Source: Streptomyces sp. NRRL F-2664 | Lineage (GTDB): Bacteria; Actinomycetota; Actinomycetes; Streptomycetales; Streptomycetaceae | Assembly (NCBI RefSeq): GCF_000719345.1 | Contig: NZ_JOFX01000013.1 | Span: forward strand, 62,001-126,000 | Direction of reading: 5' to 3' | Length of the DNA stretch: 64,000 nt | In this document: positions 8,743-16,739 of the stretch, piece by piece | Layout: every line of letters starts with the position of its first letter | Position numbering within the stretch: the stretch's first letter is position 1 | The notes under the pieces: model-generated | Databases searched by the model: none | What the model was told of the DNA's origin: nothing | The model's input: the letters and a program-made list of their open reading frames with translations, nothing else | Position numbers and translations under genes: made by a program

Positions 8743-9076
8743 GGTGGGTGAGTCTACGGAGCTGCGGGGACGGTCTCGGGCCGAGGTCCGCGGATTCGAA
8801 CACCCGGTCGCGGAAATGGCTTTTTTCAGTCCGGTGGCCCTGGGGTGCTCATCCGGTTTCCGTGATCTTTTGCGGAGCGCGATGTTCGCGGTGCGGGGCA
8901 TCGCTGTGAGTGAATGAGTGCTGGTGAGGGCCGCGTATCGGGCGCTGGTGGCGCGGGGAATGCTGCTGGAACATTCCCCTCCGTATAACTCTCCGTCGAT
9001 AAATAAGGTAACCCTTAGTGATGGAGGCCACCAGGCGTGGCGTCCGTCACGGCTTGTCCAGGCTCGGTTAATTACG
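8743..9076. promoter_or_regulatory. Divergent ABC exporter/sufR intergenic region
   Basis: This non-coding region contains the most A/T-rich stretch in the first 20 kb, around 8985-9020. Within it TAAGG (9004-9008) and CCTTA (9013-9017) form a short inverted repeat that weakly resembles a DtxR/IdeR-type iron box. A plausible sufR promoter is -35 TTGTCC at 9054-9059 with -10 AACAAT at 9078-9083 (18-base spacing), which would start transcription at or beside the GTG at 9090. No gene is supported. Confidence 0.45.
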
Positions 9077-9090
9077 CAACAATGGCGTTG
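9077..9090 (+). promoter_or_regulatory. SufR operator CAAC-N6-GTTG overlapping the sufR start
   Basis: The sequence is CAAC, six bases (AATGGC), then GTTG. The CAAC-N6-GTTG inverted repeat is the established target of cyanobacterial SufR. Its last base is the first base of the sufR GTG codon, and it covers the predicted -10. Bound SufR would therefore block RNA polymerase directly, implying autoregulation of the whole suf operon (inference). Confidence 0.8.
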
Positions 9091-9851
9091 TGAAATACGG
9101 CGAACGGCAGAACGAGGCCCCCCAGGGGGAGCTCGCCACCGGGGAGCGGTCAACCCGCAACCGCGTGGCGCGCTCGATCCTGGACCACGGTCCGTCCACC
9201 GTCGCCGACCTCGCCCAGCGTCTCGGCCTGACCCAGGCCGCCGTCCGCCGCCACCTCGACACCCTCGTCGCCGACGACGTGGTCGAAGCACGTGAGCAGC
9301 GCGTGTACGGAGCGCGGACCCGGGGTCGGCCCGCCAAGGTCTTCGCGCTCACCGACTGCGGCCGCGACGCCTTCGACCAGTCCTACGACAAGCTCGCCGT
9401 GGACGCCCTGCGCTGGATCGCGCAGTCGGTCGGCGGCGGCGAGCAGGGCGAGGCGGCCGTCGCCGCCTTCGCCAGGGCGCGCATGGAGTCGCAGGCGCAG
9501 GCCTACCGGGAGGCCGTCGATGCGGCCGCCCCCGAAGGCCGCGCGCAGGCCCTGGCCAAGGCGTTGACGCAGGACGGGTACGCTGCTACGGCGAAGAGCG
9601 CTCCCGGTCCGCACAGCGGTGAACAGCTCTGCCAGCACCACTGCCCGGTCGCCCACGTGGCCGAGCAGTTCCCGCAGCTCTGCGAGGCGGAGACCGAGGT
9701 CTTCTCACGCCTGCTCGGGACGCACGTGCAGCGCCTCGCCACGATCGCCCATGGCGACGGAGTGTGCACCACGTTCATTCCACGCAGCGCGGGCACCACA
9801 CAGACCGACACATCAGTATCTGCAAGTACGGCCGGGAGGAACCCCGCATGA
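9090..9851 (+). CDS. sufR: Fe-S cluster-sensing transcriptional repressor SufR
   Basis: SufR represses the suf operon when it carries an Fe-S cluster and releases it when clusters are scarce. This 253-residue protein has an N-terminal winged helix-turn-helix at about residues 20-90 ([20 protein letters not shown], then a wing with [13 protein letters not shown]). The C-terminal part has the cluster cysteines C185, C198 and C226, plus C181. The C-X12-C-X27-C spacing matches, as I recall it, the mycobacterial SufR homologue. GTG 9090 has no ribosome-binding site, consistent with a leaderless mRNA. Its stop overlaps the sufB start by ATGA. It heads an eight-gene operon that runs to about 15684. 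Confidence 0.95.
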   Translation: MKYGERQNEAPQGELATGERSTRNRVARSILDHGPSTVADLAQRLGLTQAAVRRHLDTLVADDVVEAREQRVYGARTRGRPAKVFALTDCGRDAFDQSYDKLAVDALRWIAQSVGGGEQGEAAVAAFARARMESQAQAYREAVDAAAPEGRAQALAKALTQDGYAATAKSAPGPHSGEQLCQHHCPVAHVAEQFPQLCEAETEVFSRLLGTHVQRLATIAHGDGVCTTFIPRSAGTTQTDTSVSASTAGRNPA

Positions 9852-11263
9852 CCACGGAGACTGCTCACCCTGAGCTCGATGGCCTGGGCACCTATGAATA
9901 CGGCTGGGCCGACTCCGACGCGGCCGGTGCCGCTGCCAAGCGGGGTCTGTCCGAGGACGTCGTCCGCGACATCTCGGCGAAGAAGTCCGAGCCGGAGTGG
10001 ATGCTGAACCTCCGCCTCAAGGGCCTCAAGCTCTTCGACAGGAAGCCCATGCCGATGTGGGGCTCCGACCTCTCCGGCATCGACTTCAACAACATCAAGT
10101 ACTTCGTGCGCTCCACCGAGAAGCAGGCCGCTTCCTGGGAGGACCTGCCCGAGGACATCAAGAACACCTACGACAAGCTCGGCATCCCGGAGGCGGAGAA
10201 GCAGCGCCTCGTCGCCGGTGTCGCGGCCCAGTACGAGTCCGAGGTCGTCTACCACCAGATCCGCGAGGACCTGGAGGAGCAGGGCGTGATCTTCCTCGAC
10301 ACGGACACCGCGCTCAAGGAGCACCCGGAGCTCTTCCAGGAGTACTTCGGCACGGTCATCCCGGTCGGCGACAACAAGTTCGCGTCGCTGAACACCGCGG
10401 TGTGGTCCGGCGGCTCCTTCATCTACGTCCCCAAGGGTGTCCACGTGGACATCCCGCTCCAGGCCTACTTCCGCATCAACACGGAGAACATGGGCCAGTT
10501 CGAGCGGACGCTGATCATCGTCGACGAGGACGCCTACGTCCATTACGTCGAGGGCTGCACCGCCCCGATCTACTCCTCCGACTCGCTGCACAGCGCCGTC
10601 GTCGAGATCATCGTGAAGAAGGGCGGCCGCTGCCGCTACACGACGATCCAGAACTGGTCGAACAACGTCTACAACCTGGTCACCAAGCGCGCCGTGGCCT
10701 ACGAGGGCGCGACCATGGAGTGGATCGACGGCAACATCGGTTCCAAGGTCACCATGAAGTACCCGGCCGTCTACCTGATGGGCGAGCACGCCAAGGGCGA
10801 GACCCTGTCCATCGCCTTCGCGGGCGAGGGCCAGCACCAGGACGCCGGCTCCAAGATGGTCCACATGGCGCCGAACACCTCCTCGAACATCGTCTCCAAG
10901 TCGGTGGCCCGCGGCGGTGGCCGGACCTCCTACCGCGGCCTGGTCGAGATCGGCGAGGGCGCCTCCGGCTCGAAGTCCAACGTGCTGTGCGACGCGCTGC
11001 TCGTGGACACCGTCTCCCGCTCGGACACGTACCCGTACGTGGACGTCCGCGAGGACGACGTGACGATGGGCCACGAGGCCACCGTCTCGAAGGTCTCCGA
11101 CGACCAGCTCTTCTACCTCATGCAGCGCGGCCTCACCGAGTTCGAGGCCATGGCCATGATCGTGCGCGGCTTCGTCGAGCCGATCGCGAAGGAGCTGCCG
11201 ATGGAGTACGCGCTGGAGCTCAACCGGCTGATCGAGCTGCAGATGGAGGGCTCGGTCGGCTGA
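9848..11263 (+). CDS. sufB: Fe-S cluster assembly scaffold SufB
   Basis: SufB is the scaffold subunit of the cytosolic SufBC2D complex on which new Fe-S clusters are built. The 471 residues carry the right-handed beta-helix core, including [20 protein letters not shown] and [10 protein letters not shown]. The conserved Cys in [12 protein letters not shown] is residue 381, corresponding to the reported cluster-building Cys of SufB. ATG 9848 ([20 protein letters not shown]) is preceded by GGGAGG and overlaps sufR. A longer upstream reading frame merely runs through the sufR gene. The length is normal for the family. Confidence 0.97.
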   Translation: MTTETAHPELDGLGTYEYGWADSDAAGAAAKRGLSEDVVRDISAKKSEPEWMLNLRLKGLKLFDRKPMPMWGSDLSGIDFNNIKYFVRSTEKQAASWEDLPEDIKNTYDKLGIPEAEKQRLVAGVAAQYESEVVYHQIREDLEEQGVIFLDTDTALKEHPELFQEYFGTVIPVGDNKFASLNTAVWSGGSFIYVPKGVHVDIPLQAYFRINTENMGQFERTLIIVDEDAYVHYVEGCTAPIYSSDSLHSAVVEIIVKKGGRCRYTTIQNWSNNVYNLVTKRAVAYEGATMEWIDGNIGSKVTMKYPAVYLMGEHAKGETLSIAFAGEGQHQDAGSKMVHMAPNTSSNIVSKSVARGGGRTSYRGLVEIGEGASGSKSNVLCDALLVDTVSRSDTYPYVDVREDDVTMGHEATVSKVSDDQLFYLMQRGLTEFEAMAMIVRGFVEPIAKELPMEYALELNRLIELQMEGSVG

Positions 11264-11335
11264 CCCGCCGACCACCCCCGTACCGCAGCACAGCGACGAT
11301 TTTCGTAGACGTAGGAAGAGAGCAAGACGACAGCC

Positions 11336-12517
11336 ATGGCTGAGGCTCAAAACATTCCGGCGGGCTCCACCACCGCCGGCGCGATCGCGGTGGCCGCCGA
11401 GTCCACCGTCGCCACCCGGATGAGCGCGCCCCCGTCCTTCGACGTGGCCGACTTCCCGGTCCCGCACGGCCGCGAGGAGGAGTGGCGGTTCACCCCGCTC
11501 GCCCGCCTGAGGGGCCTGCACGACGGCACCGCGGTCGCGGACGGCACCATGAAGGCCCAGATCGACGCGCCCGAGGGCGTCACGGTGGAGTCGGTGGAGC
11601 GCGGTGACGAGCGGGTCGGCAGGGCCGGCACCCCCGTCGACCGCGTCGCCGCGCAGGCCTTCTCGGCCTTCGCCAAGGCCACGGTCATCACCGTGCCCAA
11701 GGAGACCGTGCTCGGCGAGCCGATCCGGGTCGCCCTGCACGGCGAGGGCGGCACGACCTTCGGCCACACCGTCTTCGACGTGAAGCCCTTCGCCGAGGCG
11801 ATCATCGTGATCGACCACACCGGCGACGGCGTGCGCGCCGCCAACGTGGACATCCTCGTCGGCGACGGCGCCAAGGTGACCTTCGTGTCCGTCCAGGACT
11901 GGGACGACACCGCCGTCCACACCTCGCAGCACAACGCCCTCGTCGGCCGCGACGCCAGCTTCAAGTCCGTGGTCGTCACCTTCGGCGGCGACCTGGTCCG
12001 CCTGCACCCGCGCGTCACCTACGCGGGCCCCGGCGGCGAGGCCGAGATGCTCGGCCTGTACTTCACGGACGCCGGCCAGCACCAGGAGCACCGCCTCCTT
12101 GTCACGCACGACGCCCCGCACTGCAAGTCGAACGTCGTCTACAAGGGCGCGCTCCAGGGCCAGGACGCCCACGCCGTCTGGATCGGTGACGTGCTCATCG
12201 AGAAGAGCGCCGAGGGCACCGACACCTACGAGATGAACCGCAACCTCGTCCTCACGGACGGCGCGCGGGTCGACTCCGTGCCCAACCTGGAGATCGAGAC
12301 CGGCGAGATCGTCGGCGCCGGCCACGCCTCCGCCACCGGCCGCTTCGACGACGAGCAGCTCTTCTACCTGCAGGCCCGCGGCATCCCGGCCGACGAGGCC
12401 CGCCGCCTGGTCGTCCGCGGCTTCTTCGCCGAGCTCGTCCAGCAGATCGGTGTCGACGACATCGAGGAGCGCCTGATCGCCAAGATCGAGGCCGAGCTCC
12501 AGAAGAGCTCCGTCTGA
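11336..12517 (+). CDS. sufD: Fe-S cluster assembly protein SufD
   Basis: SufD is the SufB paralogue that completes the SufBC2D scaffold and is needed for iron entry. The 393-residue protein begins MAEAQNIPAGSTTAGAIAVA, has the REEEWRFTPL segment typical of actinobacterial SufD, and ends with the conserved C-terminal helices EARRLVVRGFFAELVQQIG. The conserved His in VTHDAPHCKSNVVYKGAL aligns with the region where SufB has its active residues. It follows sufB by 72 bases, with AGGAAGAGAG upstream. The last base of its stop is the first base of the next gene's ATG, so translation is coupled. Confidence 0.96.
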   Translation: MAEAQNIPAGSTTAGAIAVAAESTVATRMSAPPSFDVADFPVPHGREEEWRFTPLARLRGLHDGTAVADGTMKAQIDAPEGVTVESVERGDERVGRAGTPVDRVAAQAFSAFAKATVITVPKETVLGEPIRVALHGEGGTTFGHTVFDVKPFAEAIIVIDHTGDGVRAANVDILVGDGAKVTFVSVQDWDDTAVHTSQHNALVGRDASFKSVVVTFGGDLVRLHPRVTYAGPGGEAEMLGLYFTDAGQHQEHRLLVTHDAPHCKSNVVYKGALQGQDAHAVWIGDVLIEKSAEGTDTYEMNRNLVLTDGARVDSVPNLEIETGEIVGAGHASATGRFDDEQLFYLQARGIPADEARRLVVRGFFAELVQQIGVDDIEERLIAKIEAELQKSSV

Positions 12518-12834
12518 TGAGCTACGTCAAGGCCTGCGCGCTGAGCGAGCTGGAGGAGAACACCCCCAAGCGGGTGGAACTCGACGGCACGCCCGTGTCC
12601 ATCGTCTCCACCGACGGGGAGGTGTTCGCCATCAACGACATCTGCTCGCACGCGAACGTCTCGCTCTCGGAGGGCGAGGTCGAGGACTGCATGATCGAAT
12701 GCTGGCTGCACGGGTCGGCCTTCGACCTGCGCACCGGCAAGCCCTCCGGTCTGCCCGCGACGCGCCCCGTCCCCGTATACCCCGTAAAGATCGAAGGGGA
12801 CGATGTGCTCGTCTCCCTCACCCAGGAGTCCTGA
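12517..12834 (+). CDS. Rieske-type [2Fe-2S] ferredoxin of the suf operon
   Basis: A 105-residue single-domain Rieske protein. The two ligand motifs are ICSHANVSL (C-x-H) and IECWLHGSAFD (C-x2-H), so it should bind a [2Fe-2S] cluster through two Cys and two His. It is annotated elsewhere as a non-heme iron oxygenase ferredoxin subunit, but there is no oxygenase nearby. Its fixed place between sufD and sufC in actinobacteria points to a role in Fe-S assembly, perhaps electron delivery (inference). The start overlaps the sufD stop as TGATG. Confidence 0.93.
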   Translation: MSYVKACALSELEENTPKRVELDGTPVSIVSTDGEVFAINDICSHANVSLSEGEVEDCMIECWLHGSAFDLRTGKPSGLPATRPVPVYPVKIEGDDVLVSLTQES

Positions 12835-12841
12835 GGTATCC

Positions 12842-13606
12842 ATGGCAACGCTTGAAATCCACGACCTGCACGTCTCCGTCGAGGCCGAGAACGGCGCCCG
12901 CGAGATCCTCAAGGGCGTCGACCTCACCGTCAAGCAGGGTGAGACGCACGCCATCATGGGTCCGAACGGCTCCGGCAAGTCCACGCTGGCGTACTCGCTG
13001 GCCGGCCACCCGAAGTACACGATCACCGGCGGCACCGTCACCCTCGACGGCGAGGACGTCCTGGAGATGTCCGTCGACGAGCGCGCCCGCGCCGGCGTCT
13101 TCCTCGCCATGCAGTACCCGGTCGAGGTCCCCGGCGTCTCGGTCTCCAACTTCCTGCGGACCTCCGCCACCGCCATCCGCGGCGAGGCCCCCAAGCTGCG
13201 CACCTGGGTGAAGGAGGTCAAGTCCGCGATGGAGCAGCTCCATATGGACCCGGCCTTCGCCGAGCGCAACGTCAACGAGGGCTTCTCCGGCGGTGAGAAG
13301 AAGCGCCACGAGATCCTCCAGCTGGAGCTCCTCAAGCCGAGGATCGCGATCCTCGACGAGACCGACTCCGGCCTGGACGTCGACGCCCTGCGCATCGTCT
13401 CCGAGGGCGTCAACCGCGTCCGCGAGACCGGCGAGGTCGGCACCCTGCTGATCACCCACTACACGCGCATCCTGCGCTACATCAAGCCCGACTTCGTGCA
13501 CGTCTTCGCGAACGGCCGCATCGCCGAGTCCGGCGGCGCCGAGCTCGCCGACCAGCTGGAGAACGAGGGCTACGACAAGTACGTGAAGGGTGGCGCGACC
13601 GCGTGA
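12842..13606 (+). CDS. sufC: Fe-S cluster assembly ATPase SufC
   Basis: SufC is the cytosolic ABC-type ATPase that drives conformational change of SufBD. The 254-residue protein has Walker A GPNGSGKST at residues 40-48, signature FSGGEKKRHE, Walker B IAILDETDSGLD, and the switch His in LLITHYTRIL. ATG 12842 sits seven bases after the Rieske stop with GAGGTATCC ahead. Its TGA is overlapped by the GTG of sufS (GTGA), so the SufS desulfurase is translationally coupled. Confidence 0.97.
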   Translation: MATLEIHDLHVSVEAENGAREILKGVDLTVKQGETHAIMGPNGSGKSTLAYSLAGHPKYTITGGTVTLDGEDVLEMSVDERARAGVFLAMQYPVEVPGVSVSNFLRTSATAIRGEAPKLRTWVKEVKSAMEQLHMDPAFAERNVNEGFSGGEKKRHEILQLELLKPRIAILDETDSGLDVDALRIVSEGVNRVRETGEVGTLLITHYTRILRYIKPDFVHVFANGRIAESGGAELADQLENEGYDKYVKGGATA

Positions 13607-14859
13607 CACAGCTGCCTGGCCTCCTCGACATCGAGGCGATCCGCAAGGACTTCCCCCTGCTGGATCGTGTGGTCCACGACGGGAAGAAGATCGTTTACCT
13701 GGACAACGCGGCGACCTCGCAGAAGCCGCGCCAGGTACTCGACGCGCTGAACGAGTACTACGAGCAGCACAACGCGAACGTCCACCGCGGCGTGCACGTG
13801 CTCGCCGAGGAGGCCACGGCGCTGTACGAGGGTGCCCGCGACAAGGTCGCCGCCTTCATCAACGCGCCGAGCCGCGACGAGGTGATCTTCACGAAGAACG
13901 CCTCGGAGTCGCTCAACCTGGTCGCGAACATGCTCGGCTGGGCGGACGAGCCCTACCGGGTCGACCGCGAGACCGAGATCGTCATCACGGAGATGGAGCA
14001 CCACTCCAACATCGTGCCGTGGCAGCTGCTCGCGCAGCGCACCGGCGCGAAGCTGAAGTGGTTCGGCCTCACCGACGAGGGCCGGCTCGACCTGTCCACC
14101 ATCGAAGAGGTCATCACGGAGAAGACGAAGATCGTCTCCTTCACGCTGGTCTCCAACATCATGGGCACGGTCAACCCGGTCGAGGCGATCGTCCGGCGCG
14201 CCCAGGACGTCGGCGCGCTGGTCCTGATCGACGCCTCCCAGGCCGCTCCGCACATGCCGCTCGACGTGCAGGCGCTCGGCGCCGACTTCGTGGCCTTCAC
14301 CGGCCACAAGATGTGCGGCCCGACCGGCATCGGCGTCCTGTGGGGCCGCCAGGAGCTGCTGGAGGACCTGCCCCCGTTCCTCGGCGGCGGCGAGATGATC
14401 GAGACCGTGTCGATGCACGCCTCGACCTATGCCCCCGCCCCGCACAAGTTCGAGGCCGGTACGCCCCCGATCGCCCAGGCCGTCGGCCTCGGCGCGGCCG
14501 TGGACTACCTGTCCGCGATCGGCATGGACAGGATCGCCGCGCACGAGCACGCGATCACCGAGTACGCGATCAAGCGCCTCGCGGAGGTGCCCGACCTGCG
14601 GATCATCGGCCCCACCACGGCCGAGGACCGCGGCGCCGCGATCTCCTTCGTGCTCGGCGACATCCACCCGCACGACGTCGGCCAGGTCCTGGACGAGCAG
14701 GGCATCGCGGTCCGCGTGGGACACCACTGCGCGCGCCCCGTCTGCCTGCGCTACGGAATTCCGGCGACGACGCGAGCGTCTTTCTACCTGTACTCCTCTC
14801 CGGCCGACGTCGACGCGCTGGTCGACGGGCTGGAGCACGTACGGAACTTCTTCGGCTGA
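13603..14859 (+). CDS. sufS: Cysteine desulfurase SufS
   Basis: SufS is a group II PLP-dependent cysteine desulfurase that converts cysteine to alanine and a protein persulfide, supplying sulfur for cluster assembly. Of 418 residues, the PLP Lys is K236 in FTGHKMCGPTG and the catalytic Cys is C376 in RVGHHCARPVC. RASFYLYSSPADVD, near the end, is typical of the family. GTG 13603 overlaps the sufC stop. The next gene encodes SufU, the usual sulfur-accepting partner of this SufS type in Gram-positive bacteria. Confidence 0.97.
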   Translation: MTQLPGLLDIEAIRKDFPLLDRVVHDGKKIVYLDNAATSQKPRQVLDALNEYYEQHNANVHRGVHVLAEEATALYEGARDKVAAFINAPSRDEVIFTKNASESLNLVANMLGWADEPYRVDRETEIVITEMEHHSNIVPWQLLAQRTGAKLKWFGLTDEGRLDLSTIEEVITEKTKIVSFTLVSNIMGTVNPVEAIVRRAQDVGALVLIDASQAAPHMPLDVQALGADFVAFTGHKMCGPTGIGVLWGRQELLEDLPPFLGGGEMIETVSMHASTYAPAPHKFEAGTPPIAQAVGLGAAVDYLSAIGMDRIAAHEHAITEYAIKRLAEVPDLRIIGPTTAEDRGAAISFVLGDIHPHDVGQVLDEQGIAVRVGHHCARPVCLRYGIPATTRASFYLYSSPADVDALVDGLEHVRNFFG

Positions 14860-14881
14860 CGGACGAGGCGACGAGGACGCA

Positions 14882-15343
14882 GTGAAGCTGGATTCGATGT
14901 ACCAGGAACTGATCCTGGACCACTACAAGCACCCGCACGGGCGTGGCCTGCGCGACGGCGACGCCGAGGTGCACCACGTCAACCCGACCTGCGGTGACGA
15001 GATCACGCTGCGCGTGAAGTACGACGGTGAGACGCTGACGGATGTCAGCTACGAGGGCCAGGGCTGCTCCATCAGCCAGGCCAGCGCCTCCGTACTGAAC
15101 GAGCTGCTCGTGGGCAAGGACCTGGCCGAGGCGCAGAGGATCCAGGCGGTGTTCCTGGAGATGATGCAGTCCAAGGGCAAGATCGAGCCCGACGAGGCCA
15201 TGGAGGACGTGCTGGAGGACGCGGTCGCGTTCGTCGGCGTCTCCAAGTACCCGGCCCGTGTGAAGTGTGCCCTGCTGAGCTGGATGGCGTGGAAGGACGC
15301 GACGGCCCAGGCTCTGGGCGACGCGGAGAGGAAGACGGCATGA
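14882..15343 (+). CDS. sufU: SufU zinc-dependent sulfurtransferase
   Basis: SufU accepts persulfide sulfur from SufS through a zinc-bound Cys and passes it to the SufBCD scaffold. The 153-residue protein has the IscU-like fold with the three Cys at residues 37 (PTCGDE), 62 (GQGCSIS) and 129 (VKCALL). An Asp in CGDE completes the zinc site. The GTG start at 14882 is 22 bases after the sufS stop and gives the expected N-terminus MKLDSMYQELILDHYKHPHG. The stop overlaps the start of the next gene by ATGA. Confidence 0.96.
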   Translation: MKLDSMYQELILDHYKHPHGRGLRDGDAEVHHVNPTCGDEITLRVKYDGETLTDVSYEGQGCSISQASASVLNELLVGKDLAEAQRIQAVFLEMMQSKGKIEPDEAMEDVLEDAVAFVGVSKYPARVKCALLSWMAWKDATAQALGDAERKTA

Positions 15344-15684
15344 CCGAGAACGCGACGCCCGAGGCGTCGACCAAGCCGGCCACCGAGGAGGAGGTCCGCG
15401 AGGCCCTCTACGACGTGGTCGACCCCGAGCTGGGCATCGACGTCGTGAACCTGGGCCTGATCTACGGCATCCACATCGACGACGCGAACATCGCCACCCT
15501 CGACATGACCCTGACCTCGGCGGCCTGCCCGCTGACGGACGTCATCGAGGACCAGGCGAAGTCGGCGACGGACGGCATCGTCAACGAGCTCCGGATCAAC
15601 TGGGTCTGGATGCCGCCGTGGGGCCCGGACAAGATCACGGACGACGGCCGCGAGCAGCTTCGCGCGCTCGGCTTCAACGTCTGA
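15340..15684 (+). CDS. SufT-like metal-sulfur cluster biosynthesis protein (DUF59/MIP18 family)
   Basis: This 114-residue MIP18/DUF59 protein resembles SufT and PaaD, Fe-S maturation factors that help deliver clusters to target proteins. The family core is present as LYDVVDPELGIDVVNLGLIY, LTSAACPLTD (one Cys) and WMPPWGPDKIT. The conserved DPE and the single Cys fit the proposed cluster-carrier role. It is the last gene of the suf operon and is followed 15 bases later by a long hairpin. Confidence 0.93.
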   Translation: MTENATPEASTKPATEEEVREALYDVVDPELGIDVVNLGLIYGIHIDDANIATLDMTLTSAACPLTDVIEDQAKSATDGIVNELRINWVWMPPWGPDKITDDGREQLRALGFNV

Positions 15685-15699
15685 TCACCCCCGCCTGCA

Positions 15700-15738
15700 C
15701 AGGGAGGGCCCCCGGCACCGTGCCGGGGGCCCTCCCTG
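15700..15738 (+). terminator. Suf operon terminator
   Basis: Eighteen-base perfectly complementary arms (15700-15717 and 15721-15738, both built around GGGAGGGCCCCCGGC and its complement) enclose a 3-base loop. It begins 16 bases after the last suf stop. It is very G/C-rich with no T-run, the common Streptomyces form. Confidence 0.9.
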
Positions 15739-15786
15739 CGTTCCGGTCCCGCCGGCAGGAGGCGGGGCCGTCGGCCCACCGATCCT

Positions 15787-15824
15787 GTGTACAGCTGTAC
15801 GCATCGATGTGTACCGTTGTACGC
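15787..15824 (+). promoter_or_regulatory. Tandem operator for the SMR/TetR pair
   Basis: Two 16-base near-identical units, GTGTACAGCTGTACGC (15787-15802) and GTGTACCGTTGTACGC (15809-15824), start exactly 22 bases apart. The first contains the perfect palindrome GTACAGCTGTAC; the second is an imperfect copy. The second unit ends at the base before the SMR ATG. Two palindromes two helical turns apart fit cooperative binding by the TetR-family protein encoded by the second gene (inference). Confidence 0.75.
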
Positions 15825-16145
15825 ATGCCCTACGTCCTGCTTGCCGCAGCCATCGCCGCCGAGGTCGCCGGCACCACCGCCATGAAGTACAGCGACGGCT
15901 TCACGAAGCTGTGGCCCTCGCTGGGCACCCTGCTGGGGTACGCCATAGCCTTCACCCTCCTCGCGCAGACGCTCAAGTCCATGTCAGTCGGCACGGCGTA
16001 CGCGATCTGGGCCGGTGTCGGCACCGCCGCGATCGCCGCGATCGGCATGGTGTTCCTGGGGGAGGCGGCCACCGTTGCGAAGATCGCCGGGATCGCCCTG
16101 GTGATCGCGGGAGTGGTCCTGCTCAATGTGGGGGGCGCGCACTGA
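15825..16145 (+). CDS. Small multidrug resistance (SMR/SugE-type) efflux protein
   Basis: A 106-residue membrane protein with four hydrophobic helices, the size and layout of SMR transporters that act as antiparallel dimers exchanging protons for cationic drugs or guanidinium. The essential membrane Glu is E13 in AIAAEVAGTTAMK. WAGVGTAAIAAIG and FLGEAATVAKIAGIALVIAG are family segments. There is no ribosome-binding site between the operator and ATG 15825, so the message may be leaderless. The stop shares a base with the start of the TetR gene (TGATG). Substrate is unknown. Confidence 0.92.
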   Translation: MPYVLLAAAIAAEVAGTTAMKYSDGFTKLWPSLGTLLGYAIAFTLLAQTLKSMSVGTAYAIWAGVGTAAIAAIGMVFLGEAATVAKIAGIALVIAGVVLLNVGGAH

Positions 16146-16705
16146 TGCCGCAGGGTGTGCGGCGCTACGACCCGGACCGGCGCCAGCGGATCATCGACGC
16201 CGCGATCCGGGTGGTGGGCGCCAGGGGTATCGCCGGGCTGAGCCACCGCAGCGTGGCCGCCGAGGCCGACGTACCGCTCGGTTCGACGACATACCACTTC
16301 AAGACGCTGGACGACCTGCTGGTCGCGGCGCTTCGGCAGGCCAACGAGGGCTTCGCCCGGGCGGTGGCGGACGCGCCGGCACTCGCCGACCCGGAAGCGG
16401 ACCTCGCCGGCGCCCTGGCCCGCCTCCTGGGCGAGATCCTCGCCGGGGACCGGGGCCGGGTGGAGCTGGAGTACGAGCTCTACCTCGCCGCGCTGCGCCG
16501 CCCCGCCCTGCGGCCGGTCGCCGCCGAGTGGTGCGCGGCCGCGGCCGAGGCACTGGCCCCGAGGACCGACCCGGCCACGGCCCGGGCGCTGGTGGCGGCG
16601 ATGGACGGCATCAGCCTGCAGGTCCTGCTGACGGACGCCGAGTACGACGAGCCGTACGCCCGCGAGGTGCTGGGCCGACTCCTGCGACCCCGGAGCACGC
16701 CCTGA
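16145..16705 (+). CDS. TetR/AcrR-family regulator of the SMR transporter
   Basis: A 186-residue regulator with a TetR HTH at about residues 10-55 (DRRQRIIDAAIRVVGARGIA, SHRSVAAEADVPLGSTTYHF) and an Ala/Leu-rich ligand-binding domain. Its ATG overlaps the SMR stop, so the two proteins are made together. The obvious model is that it binds the tandem palindrome upstream of the SMR gene and is released by the pump substrate. It is followed by a short gap and then convergent genes. Confidence 0.9.
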   Translation: MPQGVRRYDPDRRQRIIDAAIRVVGARGIAGLSHRSVAAEADVPLGSTTYHFKTLDDLLVAALRQANEGFARAVADAPALADPEADLAGALARLLGEILAGDRGRVELEYELYLAALRRPALRPVAAEWCAAAAEALAPRTDPATARALVAAMDGISLQVLLTDAEYDEPYAREVLGRLLRPRSTP

Positions 16706-16739
16706 GGGCGCTGCCGACCCGGGCGCAGCGGGCCACCGG

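Noticed and set aside
9503..12325. A 940-codon minus-strand frame across sufR, sufB and sufD
   Set aside because: Valine/glycine/aspartate-rich translation typical of the antisense frame of real genes; SufB and SufD on the plus strand are unmistakable.
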